Counted from the stretch's first letter, positions 7,594-15,451 are shown. The stretch is DNA of 17,173 nucleotides from Clostridia bacterium (GCA_017466495.1 JAFTUB010000206.1:1-17173), one strand, 5' to 3'. The notes: generated by a model not told the origin, from the sequence alone. A program made the numbers and translations.

Positions 7594-7667
7594 CGCGAAA
7601 GCTTTCGCGGGGGATAGGGGTGCGGGGGAAGGGGGAGCCTTTCTCGAAAGGCTTCCCCTTCCCCCGC
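7594..7667 (-). repeat. GC-rich hairpin-plus-palindrome intergenic element (right copy)
   Basis: Contains a perfect 16-nt palindrome CGCGAAAGCTTTCGCG (7594-7609) and a 21-bp stem (7622-7642 with 7647-7667, one G-T pair, loop CTCG). It lies 20 nt after the stop codon of the minus-strand OB lipoprotein gene. There is no T-tract on either strand, so it may stabilise the mRNA 3' end or be a dispersed repeat, not a terminator by itself. The tail resembles that of the element at 7448-7503 in inverted orientation. Confidence 0.55.
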
Positions 7668-7687
7668 GAAACACGATCTAAATAATC

Positions 7688-9535
7688 TTACTCGCAAGCG
7701 ATCAGCTTGGCGTTGGCCAGCTGGGGAGTTTCCTTGTAGATGGAGATGGGACCGAGGACGGTGATGGTATCGCCGACCTGGGGCTGATCATCAGCGGCCA
7801 TGGCGTCGTAGCGAACCGCGCCGGTAGCGTCGTACAGGCCGTAGATGTAGAGGGTATTGCCTGCCTCGTCCTGGATGTAGAGGTTACCGTAGGTGGTGTT
7901 CTTCACTTCGTAAACCTTACACTTTACGAGGAAGCTCTCGGTGGAGGCCTCGGTCATGGCAGCCAGGGCGGCGATGGGCGTGGTCTCGGTGGGAACTGCG
8001 GGAGCAGCGGGCTCTTCAGTCTCGCCCTCAGCGCCGGCAACGGCCAGCAGAACGCAGCCGGAGTTGAACTCGATCTTGCCATTGTAGTTGGTGAGCTCAC
8101 CGTAAACGGTGATGGTGTCGCCTTCCTTGATGGTATCGGCGCCCTCGCCCTTCAGACGGAAGCACTCGATGAGCTTGTCAGCCATCTCACCCACCTTGAT
8201 GGTAACGGTGACATTCTTGTACTGCTCGCTGTAGGGGGTGTTCACAGCGGTGATCACGCCGGTCAGGGTAGCCTTGTTCTCCAGGCTCTTGCCCTGCTCG
8301 AGGGCGTATGCAGCGGTAACGATCTGCTCTGCGGTCTGGTAAGCGTCCAGGGTGCAGCCTGCGTCAAACTCAACCTTACCCTTGTAGTTCTTGATGACAC
8401 CGGTCACGGTGATGTTGTCGCCAACCTGGATCTTGTCAGCGCCCTCGCCCTTCAGACGGAAGCACTCAATGGGCTTGTCGGTCATATCCGCCACGGTGAT
8501 GGTGACGGTAACGTTGCCGTACTGCTCGCTGTAAGCGGAGTTCACCGCGGTGATCACACCGGTGAGGGTGTACTTCTCGCCGGCAGAGAGAACTGCGTCC
8601 TCAGCCAGAGCGTAAGCAGCGTTCACAATGTCAGCGGCGGTCTTGTAAACCTCGGGGCCCTCAGCGGGAGCTGCGGACTCGGCGTCAGCCTTGGGAACCA
8701 GGCCTGCGGGGAACTGGGTCTTACCGGTGTTCTCAGCGTTGATATAGCTGGACTCGGAGATGCAGAAGGTGTTGTAGGAGCTGTAGGTACCCACAACATA
8801 CTCAGTGCCGTCCACGGTGGTGGTCCAGGCATTTACCTCAGCAACATAGGTCCAAACGGTGCCCTCTGCGCTGTAGTTGAGGTACTTGCTGACCTTGCCG
8901 TCCTCGGACTTGGTGGTGGAAGCAGTAACGTAGTTCTTTGCGCCATCGATGAGGGTGTAGAACTTGAAGCCGCCGTCAGCTGCCTCGGCGAAGAAGTCGG
9001 GAGCGGCCTTTGCATCGGCGGTGGACTTGATATACTTGTTGTCCTGGAGCTCATGAGTAGCGTACAGGGTCTGGCCTACATTTGCCTGAGCCATAAAGAA
9101 CTTGTAGGCGGTGTCAGCCTCGGGGTTGGACACGATGGAGGACTTGTCCACCACGGGCATGGAGCGGTTGAAGGTCTTGGTGGTGGTATTGCCCTCAGCA
9201 TCGCTGACGGTAGCGGTGAGCACATAGGGCATCTCAGCTTCGTTCTTGTCGGGAACATTGACGGTGTAGAAACCGGCGGTGGCGCTCTCCTCGATGAGGA
9301 TGGCGGTGTTGTCAACCGTCCAGGTTACGGTGAAGGGAACCGAATCGATCAGGATCTTGCCTGCAACGTCATAATCGCTGGGGGTGCTTACCGCGCCGTC
9401 TTTGTAGAGGTTGTAGAGGTATGCGGCAGCGTCGTCCAGCGTGGGACCTTCGATCACCACAGGCTCGTCACCGCAGGCTGCGAGGCAGCTCATGCACATG
9501 AGCATAGCCAACAGAAGTGCAAAGAGTTTCTTCAT
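7688..9535 (-). CDS. Surface lipoprotein with three OB-fold-like domains (two in a tandem 100-residue duplication)
   Basis: A 615-residue secreted lipoprotein with signal peptide 1-20 and lipobox LAAC, lipid on C21. Next come an Ig-like beta region (about 45-130: VTWTVDNTAILIEESATAGFY...YVLTATVSD) and a beta-rich, aromatic-rich region (about 138-280) of unknown function. Then follow two tandem repeats, residues 299-398 and 399-498, both containing TLTGVITAVN and IECFRLKGEGAD exactly 100 residues apart. After a Pro/Glu/Ala linker (503-520), a third OB-like domain (about 522-613) contains YGNLYIQDEAGNTLYIYG. The repeats have the look of OB-fold (YhcR-like) domains that bind nucleic acid or glycans. 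No catalytic motif is seen. AAGGAGA lies 9 nt before the ATG. Last gene of the importer operon, 32 nt after the nuclease gene. I infer a nucleic-acid-binding or presenting role; glycan binding remains possible. Confidence 0.75.
   Translation of the reverse strand: MKKLFALLLAMLMCMSCLAACGDEPVVIEGPTLDDAAAYLYNLYKDGAVSTPSDYDVAGKILIDSVPFTVTWTVDNTAILIEESATAGFYTVNVPDKNEAEMPYVLTATVSDAEGNTTTKTFNRSMPVVDKSSIVSNPEADTAYKFFMAQANVGQTLYATHELQDNKYIKSTADAKAAPDFFAEAADGGFKFYTLIDGAKNYVTASTTKSEDGKVSKYLNYSAEGTVWTYVAEVNAWTTTVDGTEYVVGTYSSYNTFCISESSYINAENTGKTQFPAGLVPKADAESAAPAEGPEVYKTAADIVNAAYALAEDAVLSAGEKYTLTGVITAVNSAYSEQYGNVTVTITVADMTDKPIECFRLKGEGADKIQVGDNITVTGVIKNYKGKVEFDAGCTLDAYQTAEQIVTAAYALEQGKSLENKATLTGVITAVNTPYSEQYKNVTVTIKVGEMADKLIECFRLKGEGADTIKEGDTITVYGELTNYNGKIEFNSGCVLLAVAGAEGETEEPAAPAVPTETTPIAALAAMTEASTESFLVKCKVYEVKNTTYGNLYIQDEAGNTLYIYGLYDATGAVRYDAMAADDQPQVGDTITVLGPISIYKETPQLANAKLIACE
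8042..8641 (-). repeat. Tandem 300-bp duplication encoding two OB-like domains
   Basis: Units 8342-8641 (first in the protein) and 8042-8341 (second). They are in register at exactly 300 bp: for example CCCTTCAGACGGAAGCACTC appears at 8147-8166 and again 300 bp away at 8447-8466. Other stretches differ, so the duplication is not brand new, but nucleotide similarity remains clear. Confidence 0.88.
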
Positions 9536-9567
9536 AGCGGGTATCTCCTTAATATTTTATTTTTTGA

Positions 9568-10905
9568 TTACTGAACCGTAATATCCTTGGCCGAGAAGAC
9601 TTTGATCTGGTACTCCCCGTCAAAGCGGTCCACCAGACCGCGGACAGTCAGGGTCTTCCCCATGTAGGCATCGGCGGTGACCATGGTCCCGTTGGCATCG
9701 TACAGCACGATGGTGCGAACCACCACAGTCGACCCGTCTGCCGCCTGGCAGGTCAGGGTCATGGCTCCCTTGGAGGAGCTTTCTTCGTTGGTGGTGGTAT
9801 AGACATTCACCACCTGCAAATCCTGCATCTCAAGGGAGGTAGAAAGTGCCAGCTCAGCATAGGGGAAGGTCTTGCTCTCCTCCTCCAGGGTGAGGGTCAC
9901 CTCGCCGTGGAAGTCAGTGGGAGAGGTCTTCACATAGGCGGGAGCGAAGCCCTCGCCCAGCTGCTGGATATTGTTTGGATCGGTGGGGCGCATGGGAGAG
10001 TACTCCAGGCCCGACACCTGATAGGAACCGCCGGTTTCATAGTACTGCACCGTGCCCACAATGCGGACCCGGTTGCCCACCGACAGGATCTGCAGACCCG
10101 TGCCGTTGAGGGCGTAGCCGTAATAGACCGTCATGCCATAGTAAAGGCCGGTTTCGGCGTCGTACTCCTCCACATAGGCGGTGTTGCTGTTGTTCTTGGT
10201 CACGACCCCTTCAAAGGCTACCTTCGTGTTGTCGTAGTCGGCAATGTGGCAGCGCAGTTCCTTCAGGGTCAGCTCAGTGGCCTCGCCGTAGGGGAAGTTG
10301 GGGTCCTTTTCCTTGTAGTAAACGTGGAGCAGCTCTGCCTTGGCCTGGTTAATGGCGGCCATACAGGTCTCGCCGTAGCGATTGTTGGCCGAGTTGGAGG
10401 CAATGGCAAGCCCCTCCTGCAGCAGCTCAAGGTTGAGATTGCGCCAGGTGTCAGCGCCTGCGGGCTTGTACCACACCCACACCAGGTAGCGGCCGCCGGT
10501 GGAATCGGCGTTCCACTTCCCATCGTCCGACTCGATGAGGATGGAAGCGGCACCTGCCAGCTTTTCACGGGTGAAATTGGATGCGGCCTTGCCCCATTCC
10601 TCCACCTTGCCGGTGGACTCGGGGGTATTGACGGCGAGATATCTTGCCTTCAGCACACCGCCGGGCATCACCGATTCGGGAACATTGAAGTGGGTGGTGT
10701 CTCCGTCCACATAAGCATGAACGGTAACCTCCTGCTTCAGGGTCTCGGACTGCATATCCAGGGGAATGGCGGCGGCATAATCAATATGCTCGCCCTCCGC
10801 GGGGTTCTCCTCCCCCTGCCCGCAGGCAGCCATGCAGAGGAGCATGACCGCCGCCAGCAGAAGGGCGAGAAGCCGCCGGGAAAAATGAGAAACAGGATGG
10901 ATCAT
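9568..10905 (-). CDS. Staphylococcal-nuclease-like (thermonuclease) lipoprotein with C-terminal OB-like domains
   Basis: A 445-residue predicted surface nuclease with signal peptide 1-27 and lipobox MAAC (C28). The SNase domain spans about 57-200. Against micrococcal nuclease, VDGDT (66-70) holds the metal aspartate, R88 in ARYLAVNTPE matches catalytic R35, E96 matches E43, and R139 in GGRYLVWVWY matches R87, so the catalytic set is complete. The metal-side D40 position is Asn (NTPE), a change I recall from other bacterial SNases. Two beta-rich OB-like segments follow (about 212-310 and 330-445: VAFEGVVTKNNSN, VGNRVRIVGTV, KTLTVRGLVDRF). SNases cut DNA and RNA to 3'-phosphorylated products. 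The gene starts 5 nt after the binding-protein stop with only a weak ribosome site (AGGCAGG), so it is probably translationally coupled to the importer. Confidence 0.87.
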   Translation of the reverse strand: MIHPVSHFSRRLLALLLAAVMLLCMAACGQGEENPAEGEHIDYAAAIPLDMQSETLKQEVTVHAYVDGDTTHFNVPESVMPGGVLKARYLAVNTPESTGKVEEWGKAASNFTREKLAGAASILIESDDGKWNADSTGGRYLVWVWYKPAGADTWRNLNLELLQEGLAIASNSANNRYGETCMAAINQAKAELLHVYYKEKDPNFPYGEATELTLKELRCHIADYDNTKVAFEGVVTKNNSNTAYVEEYDAETGLYYGMTVYYGYALNGTGLQILSVGNRVRIVGTVQYYETGGSYQVSGLEYSPMRPTDPNNIQQLGEGFAPAYVKTSPTDFHGEVTLTLEEESKTFPYAELALSTSLEMQDLQVVNVYTTTNEESSSKGAMTLTCQAADGSTVVVRTIVLYDANGTMVTADAYMGKTLTVRGLVDRFDGEYQIKVFSAKDITVQ

Positions 10906-10910
10906 TCCGA

Positions 10911-12347
10911 TCAGCCTGCCTGGTACTTACACTCAGCAACAGCCTCGGCAAATGCCTTCTTGATGTCAGCATCCACGTCGCTGAAGTCGCCGGAGAGGCA
11001 CTTCTGCATCAGTAGACCAACCTGGTCACGGGCAACCGAAGAGCCGTTGAATGCGGGGGAAGTGTAGTAAGCCTTCTCCTGCTCAAGGCAGACCTTAGCG
11101 GAGAGTGCAGAGATATAGTCGCCGCCGTCAGCCTTGTCCAGGAACTGGCTCTTGTAAATCTCGTTGTCGCCAACCGACTTGATGACCGGAACATAACCGG
11201 AAGCCATGGAGAACTCGGCCTGGAACTCAACGGTGGTGGTGAGATACTTCACGAACAGCCAGGAAGCGAGAACTTCCTGAGGATCAGCCTTCTTGAAGAT
11301 GCAGAGGGAGGGACCCTGGGAGATGGCCTTGGGGTTGCTTGCATCCAGCTGAGGAATGGTGGTGATGCCAACCTCGAAGGGATAAGCCTCGTCTACCTTG
11401 TCGGGACGCTGGTGGGTTGCACCTGCGGAGGAACCGATGGACATATAGCTGTTGCCGGCCTCGGACTCAGCCTTGGTGAAGAGCTCGGAGGTGTAACCGC
11501 CGGAGAGCTCCTGGGTGGTCACATAACCCTTCTGGTACCAGTCTCTGAAGCGGGCCACGAAGGCGCGGTTGGTGTCGTTGTCGAAGAGGAAGTGCTCGTC
11601 GCCGGTAGCGCTGGTGTAGTCGGAACCGGACTGCTCGCACATGGTGATGAACCAGTTGCCCTCGGAGTCATAACCGAGAGGAATGGAATCAGGGTCGATT
11701 TCCTTGATGGCCTTGATGGTAGCTTCCATCTCGTCCCAGGTGGTGGGAACGCTGAGGTTGTGCTTCTGGAAGAAGGTCTTGTTGTAGTAGAGCACCTCGG
11801 TGGACTTGGAGAGAGGCAGGGTGTACATCTTGCCGTCGCCAAACTGCTGGCCCTCTTCGTAGTAGCCCTGGATGAAGTCAGCGATCTGCTCGTCGGTCAG
11901 GCCCAGGGTCTCGGTGGAGCCGTCGGCGCGGGTAACGGTCACGTCGCTCTCAATGAGGGAATCGAGGGTAGTGACGGCACGTGCCATGTTGTAGAGGGCA
12001 ACATGGTCGGGATAGCAGTAAGCGATGTGAGGCTGGTTGCCCACGGTAATCTGGGTCTTGATCTGGTCGCGGACATCATCATAGCTGCCCACCTGCTCGT
12101 GGACGATGGTGATGTTGGGATAGAGCTTGTTGAACTCCACAATGTAACGGTCAAGCACGTCACGGAGATTGGAGCCCATGGTGTGGTAGAAGTTGATGGT
12201 GATTTCCTTGGAGGTGTCAAACCCTTCCTCAGGGATGACGAAGTCACCTGCAGACGCCTTTGTGCCGCCACAGGAGACCAGGGAGAAGAGATTCAGACAC
12301 ATGGCTGCAAGGAGAAGTGCGGTGATGAGAATTCTTTTTGCTTTCAT
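10911..12347 (-). CDS. ABC importer substrate-binding lipoprotein, UgpB-like (CUT1)
   Basis: A 478-residue extracellular solute-binding protein (SBP family 1). Start ATG at 12347 is chosen because AAAGGATCC lies just before it and a proper signal peptide begins there; the open frame extends upstream without a ribosome site. Lipobox LVSC with lipid on C26. Typical family features are ITINFYHTMGSNLRDVLDRY near the N-terminus, VGNQPHIAYCY, YTLPLSKSTEVLYYNKTFF and SWLFVKYLTT. The SSAGATHQRP and ASGYVPV segments recall those around the ligand in E. coli UgpB (glycerol-3-phosphate), from memory. This hints at a phosphorylated ligand but does not prove it. It is flanked by its permeases and a nuclease gene. 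The substrate is unassigned; sugars, glycerophosphodiesters and nucleotides are all open. Confidence 0.85.
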   Translation of the reverse strand: MKAKRILITALLLAAMCLNLFSLVSCGGTKASAGDFVIPEEGFDTSKEITINFYHTMGSNLRDVLDRYIVEFNKLYPNITIVHEQVGSYDDVRDQIKTQITVGNQPHIAYCYPDHVALYNMARAVTTLDSLIESDVTVTRADGSTETLGLTDEQIADFIQGYYEEGQQFGDGKMYTLPLSKSTEVLYYNKTFFQKHNLSVPTTWDEMEATIKAIKEIDPDSIPLGYDSEGNWFITMCEQSGSDYTSATGDEHFLFDNDTNRAFVARFRDWYQKGYVTTQELSGGYTSELFTKAESEAGNSYMSIGSSAGATHQRPDKVDEAYPFEVGITTIPQLDASNPKAISQGPSLCIFKKADPQEVLASWLFVKYLTTTVEFQAEFSMASGYVPVIKSVGDNEIYKSQFLDKADGGDYISALSAKVCLEQEKAYYTSPAFNGSSVARDQVGLLMQKCLSGDFSDVDADIKKAFAEAVAECKYQAG

Positions 12348-12402
12348 GATAGGATCCTTTCTTTGAATTTTGTTTATAAGATCAATCGGCATGGCCGAAA
12401 AA

Positions 12403-13296
12403 TCAACCCTTGATTCCGCTGCGGGACACACCCTTCATGATGTACTTCCGCAGGAAAATGAAGACAAGGAAGAGGGGGAAGGAAACGATGGCAACCGCTG
12501 CCATTTGCACGGGGATATTGACGTCGCCGGTGGAATCGGTGAAGGCATTGCGCAGACCGTTGGTAATCAGCTGGTACTGCTTGTCATTGGCCACCAGGCG
12601 GGGCCAGACGTAGGAGTTCCACGCGCCCATCATCTTCAGAATGGTGATGGAAATGAGGGTGGGCAGCGCCAGGGGGATCATGACCTTCCACAGATACTTG
12701 AGGTCGCCGGTGCCGTCCACCTTGGCGGCAAGGTAGAGCTCGTTGGGGATCTGCATGAAGTTCTGCCGCAGGAGGTAGATGTAGAAGACGCTCACCAAGA
12801 AGGGGATGATCAGAACCTTGAAGGAGTTGATCCATCCGAATGAGTTGACGGTGGCGTAGTTGGTGATGGTGAAGAGCTCACCGGGGATCATCATGGTGCC
12901 CAGCAGGGCAGCAAAGAGGGCGTTTTTCCCCTTGAACTCCAGCCGTGCGAAGGCAAAGGCCGAGAGCACGGTGATCACCAGGGAAAGCAGGGTGGACACC
13001 AGGCCCACATAGAGGGTATTGAGGAACAGCTTGCCCAGGTTTGCCTGCTGGAAGGCATCGATGTAGTTGGTGAGCAGGATCTCACGGGGGAAGAGGGTGG
13101 GCACCGACAGGCGGTACTCACTGATGGACTTCACCGAGGAGATGAGCATCCAATAGAAGGGGAAGATCACGATCACAGCCATCAGAATCAGGAAGGCGTA
13201 GACCAGAACCTTGGAGACGATCTTTCCCACCGTCTGCTGAGAGGAAACGCGGCGCATATCTCTCTCATGCATGGTCACATGGTTGTTTGCAGACAT
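12403..13296 (-). CDS. ABC importer permease, UgpE/MalG-like
   Basis: A 297-residue inner-membrane permease of the CUT1 family. Hydrophobic segments lie at about 29-51, 93-116, 126-147, 160-176, 208-222 and 264-283. The EAA motif contacting the ATPase is ELYLAAKVDGTGDLKYLWK (186-204) followed by PLALP. AAAGGAGG (13303-13310) overlaps the stop codon of the other permease gene and lies 6 nt before this ATG, indicating coupling. A 55-nt gap with a small hairpin (TCGGC/GCCGA) separates it from the binding-protein gene. It pairs with the UgpA-like permease to form the channel. Confidence 0.9.
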   Translation of the reverse strand: MSANNHVTMHERDMRRVSSQQTVGKIVSKVLVYAFLILMAVIVIFPFYWMLISSVKSISEYRLSVPTLFPREILLTNYIDAFQQANLGKLFLNTLYVGLVSTLLSLVITVLSAFAFARLEFKGKNALFAALLGTMMIPGELFTITNYATVNSFGWINSFKVLIIPFLVSVFYIYLLRQNFMQIPNELYLAAKVDGTGDLKYLWKVMIPLALPTLISITILKMMGAWNSYVWPRLVANDKQYQLITNGLRNAFTDSTGDVNIPVQMAAVAIVSFPLFLVFIFLRKYIMKGVSRSGIKG

Positions 13297-13309
13297 GGCA
13301 TTTCCTCCT

Positions 13310-14251
13310 TTAATAGTGGGTCTTCTTCTTGCTGACGTAGAGGTTGATCATCGTCACCACGAAGATAATCCCGAACAGGATCAGCGCAGCGGCGCTGGCG
13401 CGGCCCTGCTGGGTAGAAAGGGAGTCGTAAATAAATCCGACCATGGTATTGAGGCGGCCGGGGGCGCCGGCGGGACCCATGTCCTCACCGAAAATACCCA
13501 CGATGCTGGAATATTCCTTGAAGCCGCCGATGAAGCCGGTGATGACGACATAGGCCAGCATGGGGGAGAGCAGCGGAACGGTGATGCGGGTAAATACGCG
13601 GCGGCGGCTGGTACCGTCCACCCGGGCAGCATCGTAATACTGGCGGTTGATGCTCTGCAGGCCGCCCAGCAGGATCAGGATCTTGAAGGGCAGCGCGTTC
13701 CAGACGATGTACACCACCATGACCACCACGTTGGCGGCATAGGAGGAGCCGGAGTTGATCCAGTTGATGGCGTGTCCGCCGAAGAACTCGATGACATTGT
13801 TGATGATACCCGCGGTGATGATGATCTCATTCTCGCCGCCGAAGGCCGAGCCGACCATGTTGAACATGGCGGCAAACACCAGACCGATGGCGATGGAGTT
13901 GGTCACATAGGGCAGGAAGAAGATGGTCTGCAGCAATCTCTGCAGGGGCTTGATGGCGTTGAGGCAGACAGCGATCAGCAGAGCCAGGATGGTGGAGATC
14001 GGTACCGTCAGCACGCAGAGCAGCATGGTGTTGCCCAGGCAGCGCAGAAAGTAGTTGTACTCCAGCACCTGCTTGAAGTTGCCGAAGCCGAAGTCATAGG
14101 TGGCTCCTCCCACCGCCGCCATGCTGTTATACCCCTCAAGCAGGGACATCCGCACCGTGTTGATGATGGGCCACACGGTGAAGATCAGCAGCAGAACAAT
14201 GGCAGGCGACAGGTAGATCCACGCTTTCCATTTATGCTTGCTTTCTACCAT
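13310..14251 (-). CDS. ABC importer permease, UgpA/MalF-like
   Basis: A 313-residue inner-membrane permease. Hydrophobic segments are at about 11-31, 74-99, 108-130, 172-197, 230-243 and 286-305, and the EAA motif YYDAARVDGTSRRRVFTRITVP spans 205-226. The loop between the third and fourth segments (about 131-170) is fairly long and could face the binding protein. The start ATG is one base after the ATPase stop (TGATATG), and GAGGTGA within the end of the ATPase gene serves as ribosome site. With the UgpE-like subunit it should form the translocation pore. Confidence 0.9.
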   Translation of the reverse strand: MVESKHKWKAWIYLSPAIVLLLIFTVWPIINTVRMSLLEGYNSMAAVGGATYDFGFGNFKQVLEYNYFLRCLGNTMLLCVLTVPISTILALLIAVCLNAIKPLQRLLQTIFFLPYVTNSIAIGLVFAAMFNMVGSAFGGENEIIITAGIINNVIEFFGGHAINWINSGSSYAANVVVMVVYIVWNALPFKILILLGGLQSINRQYYDAARVDGTSRRRVFTRITVPLLSPMLAYVVITGFIGGFKEYSSIVGIFGEDMGPAGAPGRLNTMVGFIYDSLSTQQGRASAAALILFGIIFVVTMINLYVSKKKTHY

Positions 14252-14252
14252 A

Positions 14253-15353
14253 TCACTTCACCTCAAATCGAATGCGGCTCTCATCGGCCTTCGAGAAGAG
14301 GAGTACCTTGCGGGGTTTAAGGGAATAGCGAACCTCGGCCCCTGTGGGCAGGCCGCCGTCGGTGTTGATGATGGAGCGAATGGCGGGAACCTGTGCGGCG
14401 GGATGGGTGGAAACCACGCTCACGTCGCGGCCCATGACCTCCACGCTGTTGAGGGCGCAGACCAGGGGACCGTTCTCGTCGGGCACAAAGCCCTCGGGAC
14501 GGATACCCACCGTCACGGCCTGATCAGCCACGCCGGGGACATCCAGAACGGCGTCTGCTCCCACAAAGAGGCGACCGCCTTCTACCCGACCCTCAAAGAC
14601 ATTGATGGGGGGCGTACCTAAGAACTTGGCCACAAAGAGGTTGGTGGGATCGTCATACACATCCTGGGGACGGCCGATCTGCTGGATCACGCCTTCCTTC
14701 ATGACCACGATCATATCCGAGATGCTCATGGCCTCTTCCTGGTCGTGGGTAACGAAGATGGTGGTGATTCCCGTTTCCTTCTGAATGCGGCGGATCTCCT
14801 CGCGGGTCTGCAGGCGCAGACGGGCGTCCAGGTTGGAGAGAGGCTCGTCCAACAGGAGCACCTTGGGCATCTTCACCAGGGCGCGGGCAATGGCCACACG
14901 CTGCTGCTGACCGCCCGAAAGCTCGCTGGGCTTGCGGTCCATGAGGGTGTCGATCTGCACCAGGCGAGCGGCATTCTCTGCGCGCTCTAGCATCTCTTCC
15001 TTGCTCAGCTTGTCAGCGCCCCGCAGATTCTGCAGGGGGAAGAGAATGTTCTGCTTCACCGTCATGTGGGGATAGAGGGCGTAGTTCTGGAACACCAGGC
15101 CGACGCCGCGGTTCTCGGCAGACAGCTCGGTCACATCGTCATCACCGAAGAAGATCTTGCCCGCCGTAGGCTTCTGCAGGCCGCTGATCATGTACAGAGT
15201 GGTACTCTTTCCGCAGCCGGAGGGGCCGAGGAGACCGATCAGCTTGCCGTCGGGGATCTCAAAGGTGAAATCGTTGACCGCGATCACTTCCTCCCGTACC
15301 TTTTTGTTGCGGCCGGGGAAGATCTTGGTCAGATTCTGCAATACAACTTTCAT
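14253..15353 (-). CDS. ugpC: ABC importer ATPase, UgpC/MsmK/MalK-like
   Basis: A 366-residue nucleotide-binding subunit powering import. Walker A GPSGCGKST (43-51), Q-loop Q89, signature LSGGQ (145-149), Walker B LLLDE (166-170), D-loop SNLD, and switch H203 in FVTHDQEEAMS are all intact. The C-terminal 270-366 region is the TOBE/regulatory domain of the MalK type. First gene of the minus-strand operon; GAAAGG precedes its ATG. Many clostridia and streptococci share one MsmK-type ATPase among sugar importers, so a dedicated copy at the head of this operon suggests a self-contained transporter. The symbol marks the family only; the substrate is not established. Confidence 0.93.
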   Translation of the reverse strand: MKVVLQNLTKIFPGRNKKVREEVIAVNDFTFEIPDGKLIGLLGPSGCGKSTTLYMISGLQKPTAGKIFFGDDDVTELSAENRGVGLVFQNYALYPHMTVKQNILFPLQNLRGADKLSKEEMLERAENAARLVQIDTLMDRKPSELSGGQQQRVAIARALVKMPKVLLLDEPLSNLDARLRLQTREEIRRIQKETGITTIFVTHDQEEAMSISDMIVVMKEGVIQQIGRPQDVYDDPTNLFVAKFLGTPPINVFEGRVEGGRLFVGADAVLDVPGVADQAVTVGIRPEGFVPDENGPLVCALNSVEVMGRDVSVVSTHPAAQVPAIRSIINTDGGLPTGAEVRYSLKPRKVLLFSKADESRIRFEVK

Positions 15354-15417
15354 ACCGTTTCGCCTTTCTTGTGCTTTTATTGATTTATTTGGTTAAAGAA
15401 TTTCCCTTTACATCAGC

Positions 15418-15451
15418 AACATCCGTGCACAAAGGACGCCGCACGGATGTT
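15418..15451 (-). promoter_or_regulatory. Inverted repeat in the leader of the importer operon (operator or hairpin)
   Basis: Perfect 11-bp arms AACATCCGTGC and GCACGGATGTT (15418-15428 and 15441-15451) with a 12-nt centre, in the 112-bp gap between the RDD gene and the ATPase gene. No T-tract follows on either strand, which argues against a simple terminator. A TATACT (minus strand, 15461 to 15456) just upstream could be a -10 but lacks a clear -35. It could be a regulator site or a 5' mRNA stem-loop. Confidence 0.45.

Noticed and set aside
7594..7609. 16-nt palindrome CGCGAAAGCTTTCGCG as a possible regulator operator or attachment site
   Set aside because: It lies downstream of both convergent operons, not at a promoter, and fits better as the tail of a dispersed intergenic hairpin element.
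7461..7685. A 74-codon plus-strand frame in the convergent intergenic region
   Set aside because: It runs through three hairpins and a terminator, has no ribosome site or recognisable product, and is best explained by structured non-coding DNA.
7440..7687. Possible CRISPR array or small RNA gene between the convergent operons
   Set aside because: There is no regularly spaced repeat-spacer pattern and no promoter for an independent RNA; the hairpins are explained by terminators and repeat elements.
9907..11067. Plus-strand open frame of 386 codons opposite the nuclease gene (and similar ones at 11412-12413 and 13271-14320)
   Set aside because: Low-complexity Gly/Val/His- or Asp/Gln/His-rich translations typical of antisense shadows; the opposite strand encodes recognised proteins.
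12348..12431. N-terminal extension of the binding-protein frame by 28 codons
   Set aside because: It overlaps the end of the upstream permease gene and lacks a ribosome site; the ATG at 12347 has both a ribosome site and a proper lipoprotein signal peptide.
10911..15353. Ordinary sugar importer with an accidental downstream nuclease
   Set aside because: Not excluded, but treated as the null hypothesis: no glycoside hydrolase, sugar kinase or LacI-type regulator is in the window, and the nuclease start is only 5 nt from the binding-protein stop.
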